Origin: Hymenobacter metallicola
Lineage (GTDB): Bacteria; Bacteroidota; Bacteroidia; Cytophagales; Hymenobacteraceae
Length of the DNA stretch: 64,000 bases
Direction: 5' to 3'
NCBI RefSeq assembly: GCF_004745645.1
Contig: NZ_SRMB01000006.1
Span: 62,001 to 126,000 of the forward strand
The notes under the pieces are model-generated. The model did no database searches. It was not told the origin of the DNA and saw only the letters and a program-made list of their open reading frames with translations. How positions within the stretch are numbered: position 1 is the stretch's first letter; the number at the start of each line of letters is the position of its first letter. A program made the translations under genes and the position numbers. Shown here piece by piece: positions 8,993-18,200 of this stretch.

Positions 8993-9283
8993 ATGAAAGC
9001 CAGCGAAGCCCCCACCATTCAGCACCCCAACTGGAACCAGTACCGCAACCGGATAATAGCCGCCATCGCCGACGTGGAGGTAATGATGCAGCAGCTTGGC
9101 AAGGGCATCAACAGCGAGGTGCTGACCGAGGAGGTAGCCGAACGCCTGATGATGGAAATAGATACGCCCGAGGCGTACGAGGCGCTGCTAAAGCTGGTTC
9201 GGGCGACCCGAGACATAGCCCGCGAGGGGCTGCGCATGACCCGCGAGGAGCAGGGAGGCCAGTACGCCTTGATTCTCGTATGA
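8993..9283 (+). CDS. Small helical hypothetical protein
   Basis: Not recognised. The 96-residue protein is mostly helical and acidic with a Met-rich core (IADVEVMMQQLG) and no membrane segment or metal motif. It follows ardC by about 100 bp in the same direction and precedes two more small unknown genes. It is probably a cytoplasmic accessory protein of the plasmid leading region. Confidence 0.55.
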   Translation: MKASEAPTIQHPNWNQYRNRIIAAIADVEVMMQQLGKGINSEVLTEEVAERLMMEIDTPEAYEALLKLVRATRDIAREGLRMTREEQGGQYALILV

Positions 9284-9317
9284 TTCCCTTCTCCTGTCCA
9301 CCTTATACTACCTACCC

Positions 9318-9653
9318 ATGCCAGAATATAAGGATTTAGCCGTAGGCGAGGCCGTGTATTACCCCTTTGAGAAGGCGGTAGGGCTGATTTATGAAACCTA
9401 TACGTTCGTTGACGGACCCGACCACCGGCCCGGCGTTTCGCTGCTGCTGAGCGACGGGCGCAACGTGGGCGGCTTCAATGCCGAGGAGGCTGACCTATAC
9501 TTGGTGCCGCTGGGTGATACGGGCCTGCGCTACGAATTTGCTGACGTCGGCCAGCTGTCCGGCGACTTCCGGCGCGGCGTGTTTGCCGAGGCCTTCCACA
9601 ACGCCCACGTCCTGCACCTCTCGCGCACGTTGGCCATCGCCCCGCAGCGCTAG
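9318..9653 (+). CDS. Hypothetical protein, beta-rich
   Basis: Not recognised. The 111-residue protein has a strand-rich N-terminal half (LAVGEAVYYPFEKAVGLIYE, SLLLSDGRNVGGF) that looks like a small barrel or SH3-like fold, and a helical end. There are no cysteines and no signal peptide. It starts 34 bp after the 8993 gene and lies 56 bp before the next one, which suggests one transcript. Confidence 0.55.
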   Translation: MPEYKDLAVGEAVYYPFEKAVGLIYETYTFVDGPDHRPGVSLLLSDGRNVGGFNAEEADLYLVPLGDTGLRYEFADVGQLSGDFRRGVFAEAFHNAHVLHLSRTLAIAPQR

Positions 9654-9709
9654 GCCGCCGGCCGGGCCTGACCAGCCTGGCCGCTTCTTCATCCCTAACC
9701 AGTACCCCG

Positions 9710-10132
9710 ATGAGCCAAGCCGAGAAATTCGACCCCACCGCCCGGATTTACGCCGCGCAGGAAGCCTATTTAGCCATTGAGCAGCAACCCCAGGACAAAG
9801 CCGAAAAGCAGCTGTTGGAGCAAGCCCGCCGCTATGTACAGGCCCACAGCCACCAGAATGATTTACGCGACCTGGCCGGCCCAATCCGGAAACTGATGGG
9901 CAATGCTTACCAGGTAGGGTGCGGCGGCTCGCACATCTGGATTAAGCGTACCCCAGCCGACGCTGGGCCGCGTAGCCCGGAGCGGCTGGCCGTCGTCGCT
10001 GACCGGCTGACCACGGCCTACCGGGATTGGTTCGAGCCCAGGGTGCCCGGCGGCCCCCGCCGCAGCATCCGCACCGAGCAGGGCTTGCCCATTGCCGGGG
10101 TTGCAATCACTACCAGCACCCCTACGCGATGA
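9710..10132 (+). CDS. Hypothetical protein
   Basis: Not recognised. The 140-residue soluble protein has an amphipathic helical N-terminal half (AYLAIEQQPQDKAEKQLLEQ) and a Gly/Cys turn (YQVGCGGSHIWIKRTP) in the middle; the C-terminal 40 residues are Pro/Arg/Thr-rich. It is the last gene of the ardC-led block and is followed by the second GGGGCAGTGGGG element. Confidence 0.5.
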   Translation: MSQAEKFDPTARIYAAQEAYLAIEQQPQDKAEKQLLEQARRYVQAHSHQNDLRDLAGPIRKLMGNAYQVGCGGSHIWIKRTPADAGPRSPERLAVVADRLTTAYRDWFEPRVPGGPRRSIRTEQGLPIAGVAITTSTPTR

Positions 10133-10236
10133 CCAAGCGCGTGACGTGCATACTACACGAGTAGCCCCGCCGCCATCAAGCCACCGAGCGCAGCAGCCTT
10201 CCCGGTTGTTTCGCTCTTTTTTTGCCCATTCCAGCG

Positions 10237-10254
10237 GGGGCAGTGGGGGAAAAA
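10237..10254 (+). repeat. GGGGCAGTGGGG-A(n) dispersed element, copy 2
   Basis: Reads GGGGCAGTGGGGGAAAAA, the same orientation as copies 1 and 4. An inverted copy lies 2 kb downstream at 12295. Confidence 0.7.
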
Positions 10255-10261
10255 GCAGACG

Positions 10262-10330
10262 TAAAATGCATTATTAAAAATGTATAAAGTGCATCTATTT
10301 TGGTATGATTTGCGTTTAATAAGTAAGTAG
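10262..10330 (+). promoter_or_regulatory. Conserved promoter cassette, copy 2
   Basis: AAATGTATAAAGTGCATC, then GGTATGATTTGCGTTTAATAAG. It is nearly identical over the core to the cassette at 11084. It ends about 28 bp before the 10358 gene. Confidence 0.7.
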
Positions 10331-10357
10331 GAAACGCACCTAAACCCCCTTTTTGAT

Positions 10358-11011
10358 ATGGAAATTACCCCCGTTCCCCAGCCCGCCGCGCACCCTATCG
10401 TTCTGGTTGGCCCGCACCTTTTCAATCTGTCCAATGTGCAGATGTTCTACGGCGGTGCCGGTGCCGCCCTGACCGTGGCCGCATGGTGGAAGAAGCTCCC
10501 CGCTACCGTGTTTCTGCAAGTCACCCAGCGCGGCGCGGCCTTGTTGGCAACGATGGTCGGCGTAACCGCCCGCGGCCAGGTGGTGACGACGCCGGCTTGC
10601 TACTTAGGCCCGTTCCGCATCGAGGGCACCGAACGCGTGTTTTCTACCGTCCGGGAGCTAGGCGAGTACCTGTTGGCCCAGCGTACCGCAATGGTGCCGG
10701 CCGAGGGCACCGCCACGGTGCTGGGTTTGGATGGGAGCCTGACCGAGATACGCCCGAGCAAAGGTAAAACCTTCAAATTCGACCAGCTACGGCCCCTTAT
10801 CGGCGCCGATACGCTGGACATTCACTATTTCCAGCATGGCCCACTTGCCGGCTATATTCTGGTAATCGACAACAACGGCAAATACAGCGGGGCCGCGCTC
10901 AATTTGTTGGCTACGGCCGCTTGGTTTGATACCTACCCGCCCGAGCAGTACAGCCCGATTGATGTAGTAGTCGGCACCGTTGTTCTAATGAAATCCGAGC
11001 AGTTGCGCTAG
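10358..11011 (+). CDS. DUF3846-like domain protein
   Basis: A 217-residue protein. The C-terminal half (about residues 120-217) resembles DUF3846: a strand-helix start (KTFKFDQLRPLIGADTLDIH), a VIDNNGKYSG turn, an ALNLLATAAW helix and the closing DVVVGTVVLM. DUF3846 proteins are small plasmid and phage proteins of unknown function. The N-terminal half is beta-rich and not recognised. It has its own conserved promoter upstream and a strong terminator downstream, so it is probably a single-gene unit. Confidence 0.6.
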   Translation: MEITPVPQPAAHPIVLVGPHLFNLSNVQMFYGGAGAALTVAAWWKKLPATVFLQVTQRGAALLATMVGVTARGQVVTTPACYLGPFRIEGTERVFSTVRELGEYLLAQRTAMVPAEGTATVLGLDGSLTEIRPSKGKTFKFDQLRPLIGADTLDIHYFQHGPLAGYILVIDNNGKYSGAALNLLATAAWFDTYPPEQYSPIDVVVGTVVLMKSEQLR

Positions 11012-11026
11012 TTACTTCCGGTAAGA

Positions 11027-11054
11027 AAGCCGCCCCTGACCGGGCGGCTTTTTT
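11027..11054 (+). terminator. Rho-independent terminator
   Basis: AAGCCGCCC and GGGCGGCTT pair around six bases and are followed by TTTT, 16 bp after the 10358 gene. Confidence 0.9.
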
Positions 11055-11083
11055 CGTGCCCGTTCCGCAGAAACTCGCTGATA

Positions 11084-11150
11084 AAAAAACGCATAAATAA
11101 ATGTACAAAGTGCATCTATTTAGGTATGATTTACGTTTAACAGGTATAGC
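11084..11150 (+). promoter_or_regulatory. Conserved promoter cassette, copy 3
   Basis: AAATGTACAAAGTGCATC, then GGTATGATTTACGTTTAACAGG. Same arrangement as copies 1, 2 and 4, but no GGGGCAGTGGGG element precedes it. It lies 30 bp before the 11180 gene. Confidence 0.7.
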
Positions 11151-11179
11151 AAAGCTGCTCACCCTTTAGCCCTCTTTCT

Positions 11180-11467
11180 ATGCTGACCGCCCCCACTCCC
11201 GCCCCCGTTGCCACGCTTTCCAATGCTGGCCTGATGCTGATGGTACAGTCAGCCCGCAGCAACCTACGGCGCGTGCTGAACCACCCGGCTTTCACGCCGG
11301 AGCGCCGCCAGAAGGCCGAGGACCTGATTAGCAAATCCACTGACGCGGCCCAACTGATGAAGTGGAAGGTCCTAGCCATTGCCGAGAGCGAGAAATGGGA
11401 AGACGCTCAGCTTGAGAAAGAAGCCCGTGAGTTAGGCCCAGCCGCTCACCCCAACTACCTCTATTAG
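11180..11467 (+). CDS. Small helical hypothetical protein
   Basis: Not recognised. The 95-residue cytoplasmic protein is helical and charged in the second half (RRQKAEDLISKSTDAAQLMK). It has no cysteines or membrane segment. It is expressed from promoter cassette 3 and separated by 23 bp from the 11491 gene, so the two are likely co-transcribed. Confidence 0.55.
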   Translation: MLTAPTPAPVATLSNAGLMLMVQSARSNLRRVLNHPAFTPERRQKAEDLISKSTDAAQLMKWKVLAIAESEKWEDAQLEKEARELGPAAHPNYLY

Positions 11468-11490
11468 TCCCTACCCAAGTCCTTACTCCG

Positions 11491-12243
11491 ATGAAAAAGA
11501 CCAGCCCAGAAATGTCTGCTTCCAACCAGCCAGTTTACCATTTCCAGCACCGCGAGAACGGTAGCCTTATTGTAGTCCGGGGCGAGTTGTCCGATTTCTA
11601 CGGCTTCTATGATATAGAAGAGTTTGCCGGCACCGACCAACAGGATGCCGCGCAGCGGGCCGATGCTGGCTACTGGAAAGACCTTACTGACTTCTTGTAC
11701 TTGGAAGTGCCCGCCGAAGGGGCACCGCGGATTCTTGAACTCGTCGCCGGCACCGTAGACCAGGTGCAGGACGTGACCGCCCAGCACCCCGGCCCGTTTC
11801 GCATTCCGGGGCGGGTGCCCTTCACGGCCACTGACCAGGCCGACGAGTACGCGACGCTGAGCGACCTGGCTGCTGAAATGAAGCCCCAGCCCGCGCAATA
11901 CCGGGGGCGCATCGTGGCGCAGGGCGGGCTACTCCGGTGGTTTGCGTTTGAGGAAGAGATGGGCGGCAGCGGGGAATGCCCGTGGGAGCCGGTAGAGTTG
12001 AACTTGGGAGCCTATCCGCACGATTCGTACGCCTACCATTCTGGCAAGCGGGCCACCCCGGAGCAGGGCCAGAGCTACGGCACCGTAACCCTGTGGCAGC
12101 AGCCAGACGGGGCGCAGCGGTACTACGTCGAAATTGCGCCCACCGAGGGCCATGCTTTTCCCTACCTCGTAGCCCACACGCCAGCGGAGGTGCGTAGCTG
12201 GTATGATTTCCGATTTACGCCCTACGCCCCGCCGACGGTCTAA
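11491..12243 (+). CDS. Hypothetical accessory protein
   Basis: Not recognised. The 250-residue soluble protein is rich in aromatic and acidic residues (SDFYGFYDIEEFAGTDQQDA). Its strand-rich middle and a WYDFRFTPYAP end suggest a compact alpha/beta protein. A second Met at residue 8 could be the start. Together with the 11180 gene it forms the end of the promoter-3 unit and is followed by a long terminator. Confidence 0.55.
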   Translation: MKKTSPEMSASNQPVYHFQHRENGSLIVVRGELSDFYGFYDIEEFAGTDQQDAAQRADAGYWKDLTDFLYLEVPAEGAPRILELVAGTVDQVQDVTAQHPGPFRIPGRVPFTATDQADEYATLSDLAAEMKPQPAQYRGRIVAQGGLLRWFAFEEEMGGSGECPWEPVELNLGAYPHDSYAYHSGKRATPEQGQSYGTVTLWQQPDGAQRYYVEIAPTEGHAFPYLVAHTPAEVRSWYDFRFTPYAPPTV

Positions 12244-12245
12244 CC

Positions 12246-12291
12246 AAACTGGCCCATCCCCCGCACAGAGCGGGAGTTGGGCCAGTTTTTT
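12246..12291 (+). terminator. Rho-independent terminator
   Basis: A 19-bp stem with two mismatches (AAACTGGCCC... with ...GGGCCAGTTT) followed by six T residues, directly after the 11491 stop. Confidence 0.9.
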
Positions 12292-12294
12292 CTT

Positions 12295-12306
12295 CCCCAC
12301 TGCCCC
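12295..12306 (-). repeat. GGGGCAGTGGGG dispersed element, inverted copy 3
   Basis: The minus strand reads GGGGCAGTGGGGAAG, facing copy 2 at 10237 so that the two bracket the 10358-12243 genes. Confidence 0.6.
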
Positions 12307-12520
12307 TATTTTGTTTGCTAAGGAATGGTGGGGCGATTACTTATTTATACAGTGCCGGCCGGAAACAGACAGCAGTTGAGGTCCGATAGCAACGAGTGAG
12401 ATAATTTGTTAGGGCAACTGCGCCAACGGGCCATATTTTGCCGTACTCCCCAATGACGAATTTACCAGCGCATCAAGCAAAGAGGTAACTTTCCGGCTGG
12501 TATTACCCTTCATCCTCCTT

Positions 12521-12838
12521 ATGGCATCCACTTCCGCGCCCGCGCCCATTTCCTTTAAGGTCACTTTAGACAACACCGACCTGACCATCAAAGCCTCGAC
12601 GCTGGCGGAGTTGCTGGACGGAACCCGGATGCTGAAAAAGGATATTGTCGCCCTGTGGAACATCAATCCGCGCACCTACGATAAGCGCCATGACCAGCCG
12701 GGCGGCATGACCCAGGACGAGCTACACAAGCTTGCTGCAGCCCTGAAAGTGCCGTACCTAGATATTGCCAAGCTAGTGTATCAGGAGTGTGCGGCCGACC
12801 CCAACGCTCGTAAAACGCCACTCAACAAGGCCGAGTAA
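12521..12838 (+). CDS. HTH-like DNA-binding protein
   Basis: A 105-residue protein. Residues about 37-85 look like an XRE/lambda-repressor-type helix-turn-helix: KKDIVALWNINPRTYDKR (helix-turn-helix) followed by TQDELHKLAAALKVPYLDIA. It has a short strand-rich N-terminus. A small plasmid regulator is likely. It is followed by the 12853 gene after 14 bp, so the two are probably co-transcribed. Its target is unknown; the AAATGTA-N5-TGCA sites nearby are candidates. Confidence 0.6.
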   Translation: MASTSAPAPISFKVTLDNTDLTIKASTLAELLDGTRMLKKDIVALWNINPRTYDKRHDQPGGMTQDELHKLAAALKVPYLDIAKLVYQECAADPNARKTPLNKAE

Positions 12839-12852
12839 CATCTTGTGCTGCG

Positions 12853-13233
12853 ATGAACATCAACGACCTGCTTGTTCCCCGGCATCCCCTCCCGCGCCTG
12901 CACGAGCAGCAGGTGCAGGCGTTGCTGCAAATGCCGGAAACGGAACGTGCCGAGCAGGCGCAGCTGTTGCGCGTGGGCAATGCCGCGTATCGCTACCACC
13001 AATTAGCGGATAGCCACCTCACAGAAGTTGATTTTCACCACTGGCTAGCCGGGTTGCCGCCCCGGATGCGTCAGGCGATGACTGCCGCCGGTTTCGCGGC
13101 GGCAAATAGCAGCTGGGCTTTCCGCCGCCACGTGCTGGAACGCCGCGACCTTGGGTACACGGCCTTTATGCAGCAGCAGCTTTCGGCAGAGGATTGGGCT
13201 TTCCTGCAGCAGCAGGATGCCGAGTCAGCTTAG
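12853..13233 (+). CDS. Hypothetical protein
   Basis: Not recognised. The 126-residue helical protein is rich in Gln, His and Leu (LHEQQVQALLQMPETERAEQ; WAFRRHVLERRDLGYTAF) with no membrane segment. It starts 14 bp after the HTH-like gene at 12521. It could be a partner of that regulator. Confidence 0.55.
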   Translation: MNINDLLVPRHPLPRLHEQQVQALLQMPETERAEQAQLLRVGNAAYRYHQLADSHLTEVDFHHWLAGLPPRMRQAMTAAGFAAANSSWAFRRHVLERRDLGYTAFMQQQLSAEDWAFLQQQDAESA

Positions 13234-13272
13234 CGTGATGGTACTATCCAACGGCATAAGAAGGTCAAAAAG

Positions 13273-13289
13273 CCCGCGGAATTCGCGGG
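13273..13289 (+). terminator. Short hairpin after the 12853 gene
   Basis: CCCGCG and CGCGGG around five bases. The stem is short and no U run follows on the plus strand. Confidence 0.4.
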
Positions 13290-13312
13290 GGATAGCGCGG
13301 CAGGTAACGCAA

Positions 13313-13344
13313 ACCGGGCAACCTCCCATCGGAAGCTGCCCGGT
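13313..13344 (-). terminator. Hairpin at the end of the efflux/TlpA operon
   Basis: ACCGGGCA and TGCCCGGT pair around a 16-base loop and are followed by TTT on the minus strand, 26 bp after the TlpA stop codon. Confidence 0.5.
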
Positions 13345-13370
13345 CGAATCACATAATATACCTGATTGAG

Positions 13371-13985
13371 CTAGTTTTTTACCTGCTTGGCCAGGTCATC
13401 AAGGGCCGCCTTAAATTCGGGCGTGTCGTACTCGGCCATCCCGTCGTGGCGGGCGGCCACTTGCCCATCCGGGCCCAGAATGACCGTAGAAGGAATGGAG
13501 TTGGAGTCGAACGGCGGGGCTAGGGGGCCGGCGGGGAAATATACCGGGAAGGTATAGCCCTGGCGCTTGAGCATCGCCTGGGCCTTGGCGGGGTTCTCAT
13601 CCAGCGAGAGCATCACGAAGGCTACCTTTTTCGGGTCCATTTTCTTGTAAAGCGCGTGAATGCCGGGCATCTCGGCCACGCAGGGCGGGCACCAGCTAGC
13701 CCACAGGTTGACGAACACCACCTTGCCTTTGAGGTCACTCAGGTTGACGGATTTTCCATCTAGCGTGGTCAAAGGCAGGCTATGCGGATAGGCGGCCGTC
13801 CCGCCCGTCGGCGTGATGGGCGCGGCTGCCGAAGCCACCGTGGCTACCGGCACTTCGGCCTTCCAGAGGCCCGTGGCCAGTAGGCCGCGCTGAATACCAC
13901 CCAGAACCGGGGTGCGTAGCGGGGTGAACAAAACGAGGGCAAACAAAGCCAGCGGCAGCCACTGGAGAAGATTCTTACGATTCAT
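13371..13985 (-). CDS. TlpA-like thiol-disulfide oxidoreductase
   Basis: A 204-residue protein of the TlpA/ResA redoxin family. I chose the Met that begins MNRKNLLQWL (13985) because it directly precedes a clean membrane anchor (residues about 7-21). The thioredoxin fold carries WASWCPPC with C99 and C102 and a later cis-Pro region (SIPSTVILGPDG). It acts in the periplasm to reduce or shuffle disulfides. It is the last gene after TolC, RND and adaptor genes (52 bp gap), so it may maintain a thiol on the efflux proteins or serve copper/silver stress; that link is inferred. Confidence 0.85.
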   Translation of the reverse strand: MNRKNLLQWLPLALFALVLFTPLRTPVLGGIQRGLLATGLWKAEVPVATVASAAAPITPTGGTAAYPHSLPLTTLDGKSVNLSDLKGKVVFVNLWASWCPPCVAEMPGIHALYKKMDPKKVAFVMLSLDENPAKAQAMLKRQGYTFPVYFPAGPLAPPFDSNSIPSTVILGPDGQVAARHDGMAEYDTPEFKAALDDLAKQVKN

Positions 13986-14037
13986 GGTCAAAGGATTTAA
14001 GAGCGCAACACTAAACAAATGACAAAACGTTCATATA

Positions 14038-15207
14038 TCAAACCCCAGCGGGCTTACCCTCCGCGACTGTTAAGGGCTGGCCGTCGGGCACCTGCTCACC
14101 GGCTTCCCGGACTAGCTCATCGCCGGGCTGTAGCGGCCCAAACACCACCACGGTGTCGCGGCTGAGCAGCTGACCTTTGCGCACGGGCACCCACTGGGCC
14201 CGCCCCTGCTGCACGCGCACTACCTGAGCCTGCTTGGGCGCGTCCGGGGTGGCAAACACGGCCGAGGTGGGCACAGCACGAGCATTTAGCTCCGTCGGTA
14301 ATGCCACCACTACCTGGGCGTACATACCCGCTTTCAGGCGGCCGTCGGCGTTGGGCACGTCCATTTCCACCAGCTCCGAGCGCACCGTCTGACTCAGGCG
14401 GCTGGCGTTGCGGCGGAACACGCCGGTGAAGGTCTGGCCGGGAAAGGCCGGCACGGTGAACGGCACCGAAGCGCCCGGCTTCAGCCACTGGCCGGCCGCG
14501 GCTTCGGGCACGGCCACCTCCAGGCGCAGGGTGCGGCTGTTTTCCAGCGAAAACATAGGCGCAGCCGGCTGGCCCCCACCTGGCCCCACCAGGGCCCCGG
14601 CCGACACGTTGCGAGCCGTGATGATACCGCTGAACGGAGCCCTTACCACCAAATAATTGCTCAGCTCCCGGCTGGCCTGCAGCTCGGAATAGGCGGCCTG
14701 CACGTTGGCCTGGTCGGCCTGCATTTCGGCGCGGGCTCGCTCCAGGTCGTTGGGCGAGATGGTGCCCGGCTCCTGGCTGGTGCGCAATAGCCGTTCGTAG
14801 CTGGCCCGGGTGCCGGAAAGCTTGGCTTGGGTCGCCTGCCAGCGTGAGCGGGCTCGCGCCAGCTGGGCGGCCAGCTCCGGGGCTTCGAGCACGGCCAGCG
14901 TCTGGCCTTTGGTCACGCGCGCGCCGCGGTCCACCAATACCTGTTTCACGAAAGCCCCCACGCGGGGGAAAAGGTCCACCTGCTCATAGGGCTTGAGCTC
15001 GGCGGGCAACCGCAGCCGGCGTACGACCGGGGCGGCGCTCAGCCGGAAGGTCGTAACAGCGGCCGGGGCGGCGGGAGAGGACTTTTCGGCCGCCGGCTCC
15101 GAAGCCCCGGACGAGCAACTGCCCAGCGCGCCGCTCAGCAGCAGACCCACCAGTGATAAGGAAGCAGGTTTAGGTGAACGGGCAATCAATTTCAGGAAGG
15201 CATTCAT
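14038..15207 (-). CDS. RND efflux periplasmic adaptor (HlyD/MFP family)
   Basis: A 389-residue lipoprotein with a lipobox (GALGSC, Cys31) after a short hydrophobic segment. It has the adaptor plan: a biotinyl-lipoyl half (ELKPYEQVDLFPRVGAFVKQ), a helical hairpin (about 130-190), the second lipoyl half (VRAPFSGIITARNVSAGALV), then beta-barrel and membrane-proximal domains. It bridges the RND pump and the TolC channel. It follows the RND gene by 27 bp on the minus strand. Substrate not evident; no metal-binding His/Met cluster was noticed. Confidence 0.92.
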   Translation of the reverse strand: MNAFLKLIARSPKPASLSLVGLLLSGALGSCSSGASEPAAEKSSPAAPAAVTTFRLSAAPVVRRLRLPAELKPYEQVDLFPRVGAFVKQVLVDRGARVTKGQTLAVLEAPELAAQLARARSRWQATQAKLSGTRASYERLLRTSQEPGTISPNDLERARAEMQADQANVQAAYSELQASRELSNYLVVRAPFSGIITARNVSAGALVGPGGGQPAAPMFSLENSRTLRLEVAVPEAAAGQWLKPGASVPFTVPAFPGQTFTGVFRRNASRLSQTVRSELVEMDVPNADGRLKAGMYAQVVVALPTELNARAVPTSAVFATPDAPKQAQVVRVQQGRAQWVPVRKGQLLSRDTVVVFGPLQPGDELVREAGEQVPDGQPLTVAEGKPAGV

Positions 15208-15234
15208 AGTAACTCAGTAGGAAGAAAAAGAAGA

Positions 15235-18200
15235 TTAAGCAGCCTGTCGGGTGCGGGCGGGCAGCAGGGAGCCGGATTCGTAGCCCACCCGGCGCATGGC
15301 CCAGCCGAACACGTGGGGCAGCACCAGCAGCGAAGCCAGGGTGGAGGCGATGAGCCCGCCGATGACGGCCTGGCCCAGCGGAGCAATCTGGTCACCCCCT
15401 TCGCCCAGGCCCGAGGCCATGGGCAGCATGCCGGCAATCATGGCAATGCTGGTCATCAGAATGGGTCGGATGCGGGTGTCGGCCGCCAGGCGGGCGGCCA
15501 GCGGCACGTCGCGGTGCTCGTGGCGCAAATGGTCGGCGCTGGTGATGAGTAGAATGGCATTGGCCACCGACACGCCCACGCTCATAATCATGCCCATGTA
15601 GGACTGCAGGTTGAGCGTGGCACCCGTGGCCAGCAGCATGAGCAGGGAGCCCGCCACTACCGCCGGCACGACCGAGAGCACCACCAGCGAAAGGCGGAAC
15701 GACTGGAAGTTCGCCGCCAGCAGCAGGAAAATCACGACGATGGCCATGCCCAGCCCGGTCTGCAGACTGCTCATGGTGTCTTCCAGCAGCTGGGGCTGGC
15801 CCACGAGGTTGGCCACGACGCCCCGAGGGGGCTCCCCGACTTGTTTGAGGGCCTTACGCACGGCCTGGGCGGCCGTGCCCAGGTCCCGGTCCTGCACGTT
15901 GGCCGTGATGCTGACCAGCCGGTACGGGCCCTGGCGGTCAATCTGGCCGGGCATCATGCGGGCCGAGACGGTGGCCACCTCCCCAATGGTAGGGCGGGCC
16001 TGCCCGGCCTTGACGGGCAGCGCTTCTAAGTCCTGGAGCTGGGTGAGCTGGTCCTCGGGCAGCTGCACCTGCACCTGGTAGCCCAGGCCGGACTTGGGGT
16101 CGAGCCAGAGGTTTTTGCTAGTAAAGCGCGAGGAGGACGTGGCCGCCACCACGGACTGGGTGATTTCCTGGCTGGTGAGCCCGAACTGGGCGGCCCGCTC
16201 CCGGTCCACGTCGATGCGCAAAGCCGGGTACTGCAGGGGCTGGGCAATCTGCACGTCGCGCAGAAAGGGAATCTGGCGGAGCTGGGTCAGCACCTTGCGG
16301 GCGTGGCCGGCGGCTTCCTTCAGGTTTTTACCCCCCACATTCACCTGGATGGGCGTGGGTGCCCCGTCGCTCATCACCTTTTCCACCAGCTCAATCGGCT
16401 CAAAGCTTAGTTGTAAGCCCGGTTGCGCGTCGTGGATACGCTGGCGCAGCCGCTCCTTGAGCTGGCTCAGGTTCACGTGCACACCCTCTTTCAGGGCCAC
16501 CTGCATCAGGGCCTCGTGGGGGCCGGTGGTGAAGACGAATACCGAGTTGACGGCGAAGCTGGCCGGCTGGGTGCCCACGAAGGTGGAGCTGATTTCCACG
16601 TTGTCGGGGCCGACTTCTTTGTTGATGATGGCCTGCACGGCCGCCACCGTCTGCTCGGTTTTCTCCAGGCGGGTACCCACCTTCTCGCGCAGCCGCAGCT
16701 GGAACTGCCCGCTGTTGGCCTGCGGAAAGATGTCGGTGCCGATGACGGCAAATCCCGCTCCTACCACCAGCAGCGACAATGCCAGGTAGCCCAGCACCAC
16801 GCCACGTTGCCGGCCCTGAGCCCGCACGAGCAGGCGCTGGTAACCAGCCTGGAAGCGGGCGAAGAAGCCGGTTTGTTCAGCTGGTTCGTCGTGACCGTGG
16901 CCGGTGGCCGGCGCGTGGTCTTTCATCAGCCAGTTGGCCATCACCAGTACCAGGGTCTGCGAGAGCAGAAACGAGGCCACCATGGCAAAGCCCACGGCCA
17001 GCGACAGGGGCAGAAACATCGCCCGCGGCACGCCTTCCATAATCAGGGCCGGGGCGAATACGGCCAGGATACAGAGCAGAATCAGCAGCTTGGGCAGGGC
17101 TATTTCGCGGGCCGCGTCCCAGATGGCCTGGGCCTTGGGCTTGCCCCGTTCCAGGTGCTGGTGAATGTTCTCAATCGTCACCGTGGCCTCGTCCACCAGC
17201 ACGCCGATGGCCAGCGCCAGCCCCGAGAGGGTCATGATGTTGAGCGTCTGCCCGAAGAGCTTGAGCAGAATCACCGCCGACAGGACGGAAAGCGGAATGG
17301 TGGTGATGACGATGAGCACGCTGCGCCAGTCGCGCAGAAACAAGAGCACCATCAGCCCGGTGAGCACCGCGCCCAGGATGCCTTCTGTAACCAAGCTCTT
17401 GAGCGAGTTGGCCACGTAGGTGCTTTGGTCAAAGGCGTAGCTGAGCTTCACGTCCTCGGGCAGCAGGGCCCGCAGGGTGGGCAGCTTATCCTTGACCTGC
17501 TGCACCACCTTCAGGGTGGAGGCGTCGGCCTTTTTGATGACGGGCATGTAGATGGCCCGCTTGCCGTTGATGACGGCGTAGCCCGTCGTTACGTCGGCGG
17601 CGTCTTCCACCGTGGCCACGTCGCGCAGGTACACGCCCGGCCCAGCGCCAGTGCGCAGGGGCACGTCCAGAAAGTCGGCCGGATTCTCAATCAGCGAGTT
17701 CACCGGGGCCATGTAGGCCACGTCGCCCATCTTCACGTTGCCGGCCGCCGAGGGCTGGTTGCTGCTGGCGATGGCCTTCACCACGTCATCAGGCGTGAGC
17801 TGGTAACCGCGCAGCTTGGCCGGGTCGGCCTTCACCACGATGGTGCGGATGTTGCCGCCGAACGGGGCCGTGGACGTCACGCCGGGAATGGTGGTGAACA
17901 TGGGCCGGATGCGGCTGGCAGCCAGATCCTGGAGCTGGGTCAGCGAGCTTTTGTCGCTTTCCAGTACCAGCTGGCCCACCGGCAGGGAGCTGGCGTCGAA
18001 GCGCACCACCTGAGGGGGCAGCGTGCCGAGCGGCATAAAGGCCGTGGCCCGCGAAACCTGGGTGGCCACCTCGGCCGCGGCCTGCGCCATATCGGTGCCG
18101 GGATAAAAGGAGAGCTTGATGAGCGTCAGCCCCTGAATGCTCTTGGTCTCGATTTTCTTGACCCCGGACACGAACAGGAAGTTGTTCTGGAATTGGTTGG

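Noticed and set aside
13234-13359. Open frame continuing after the TAG of the 12853 gene
   Set aside because: It runs about 42 codons but passes through two hairpins and has no coding-like composition; expected by chance in GC-rich DNA.
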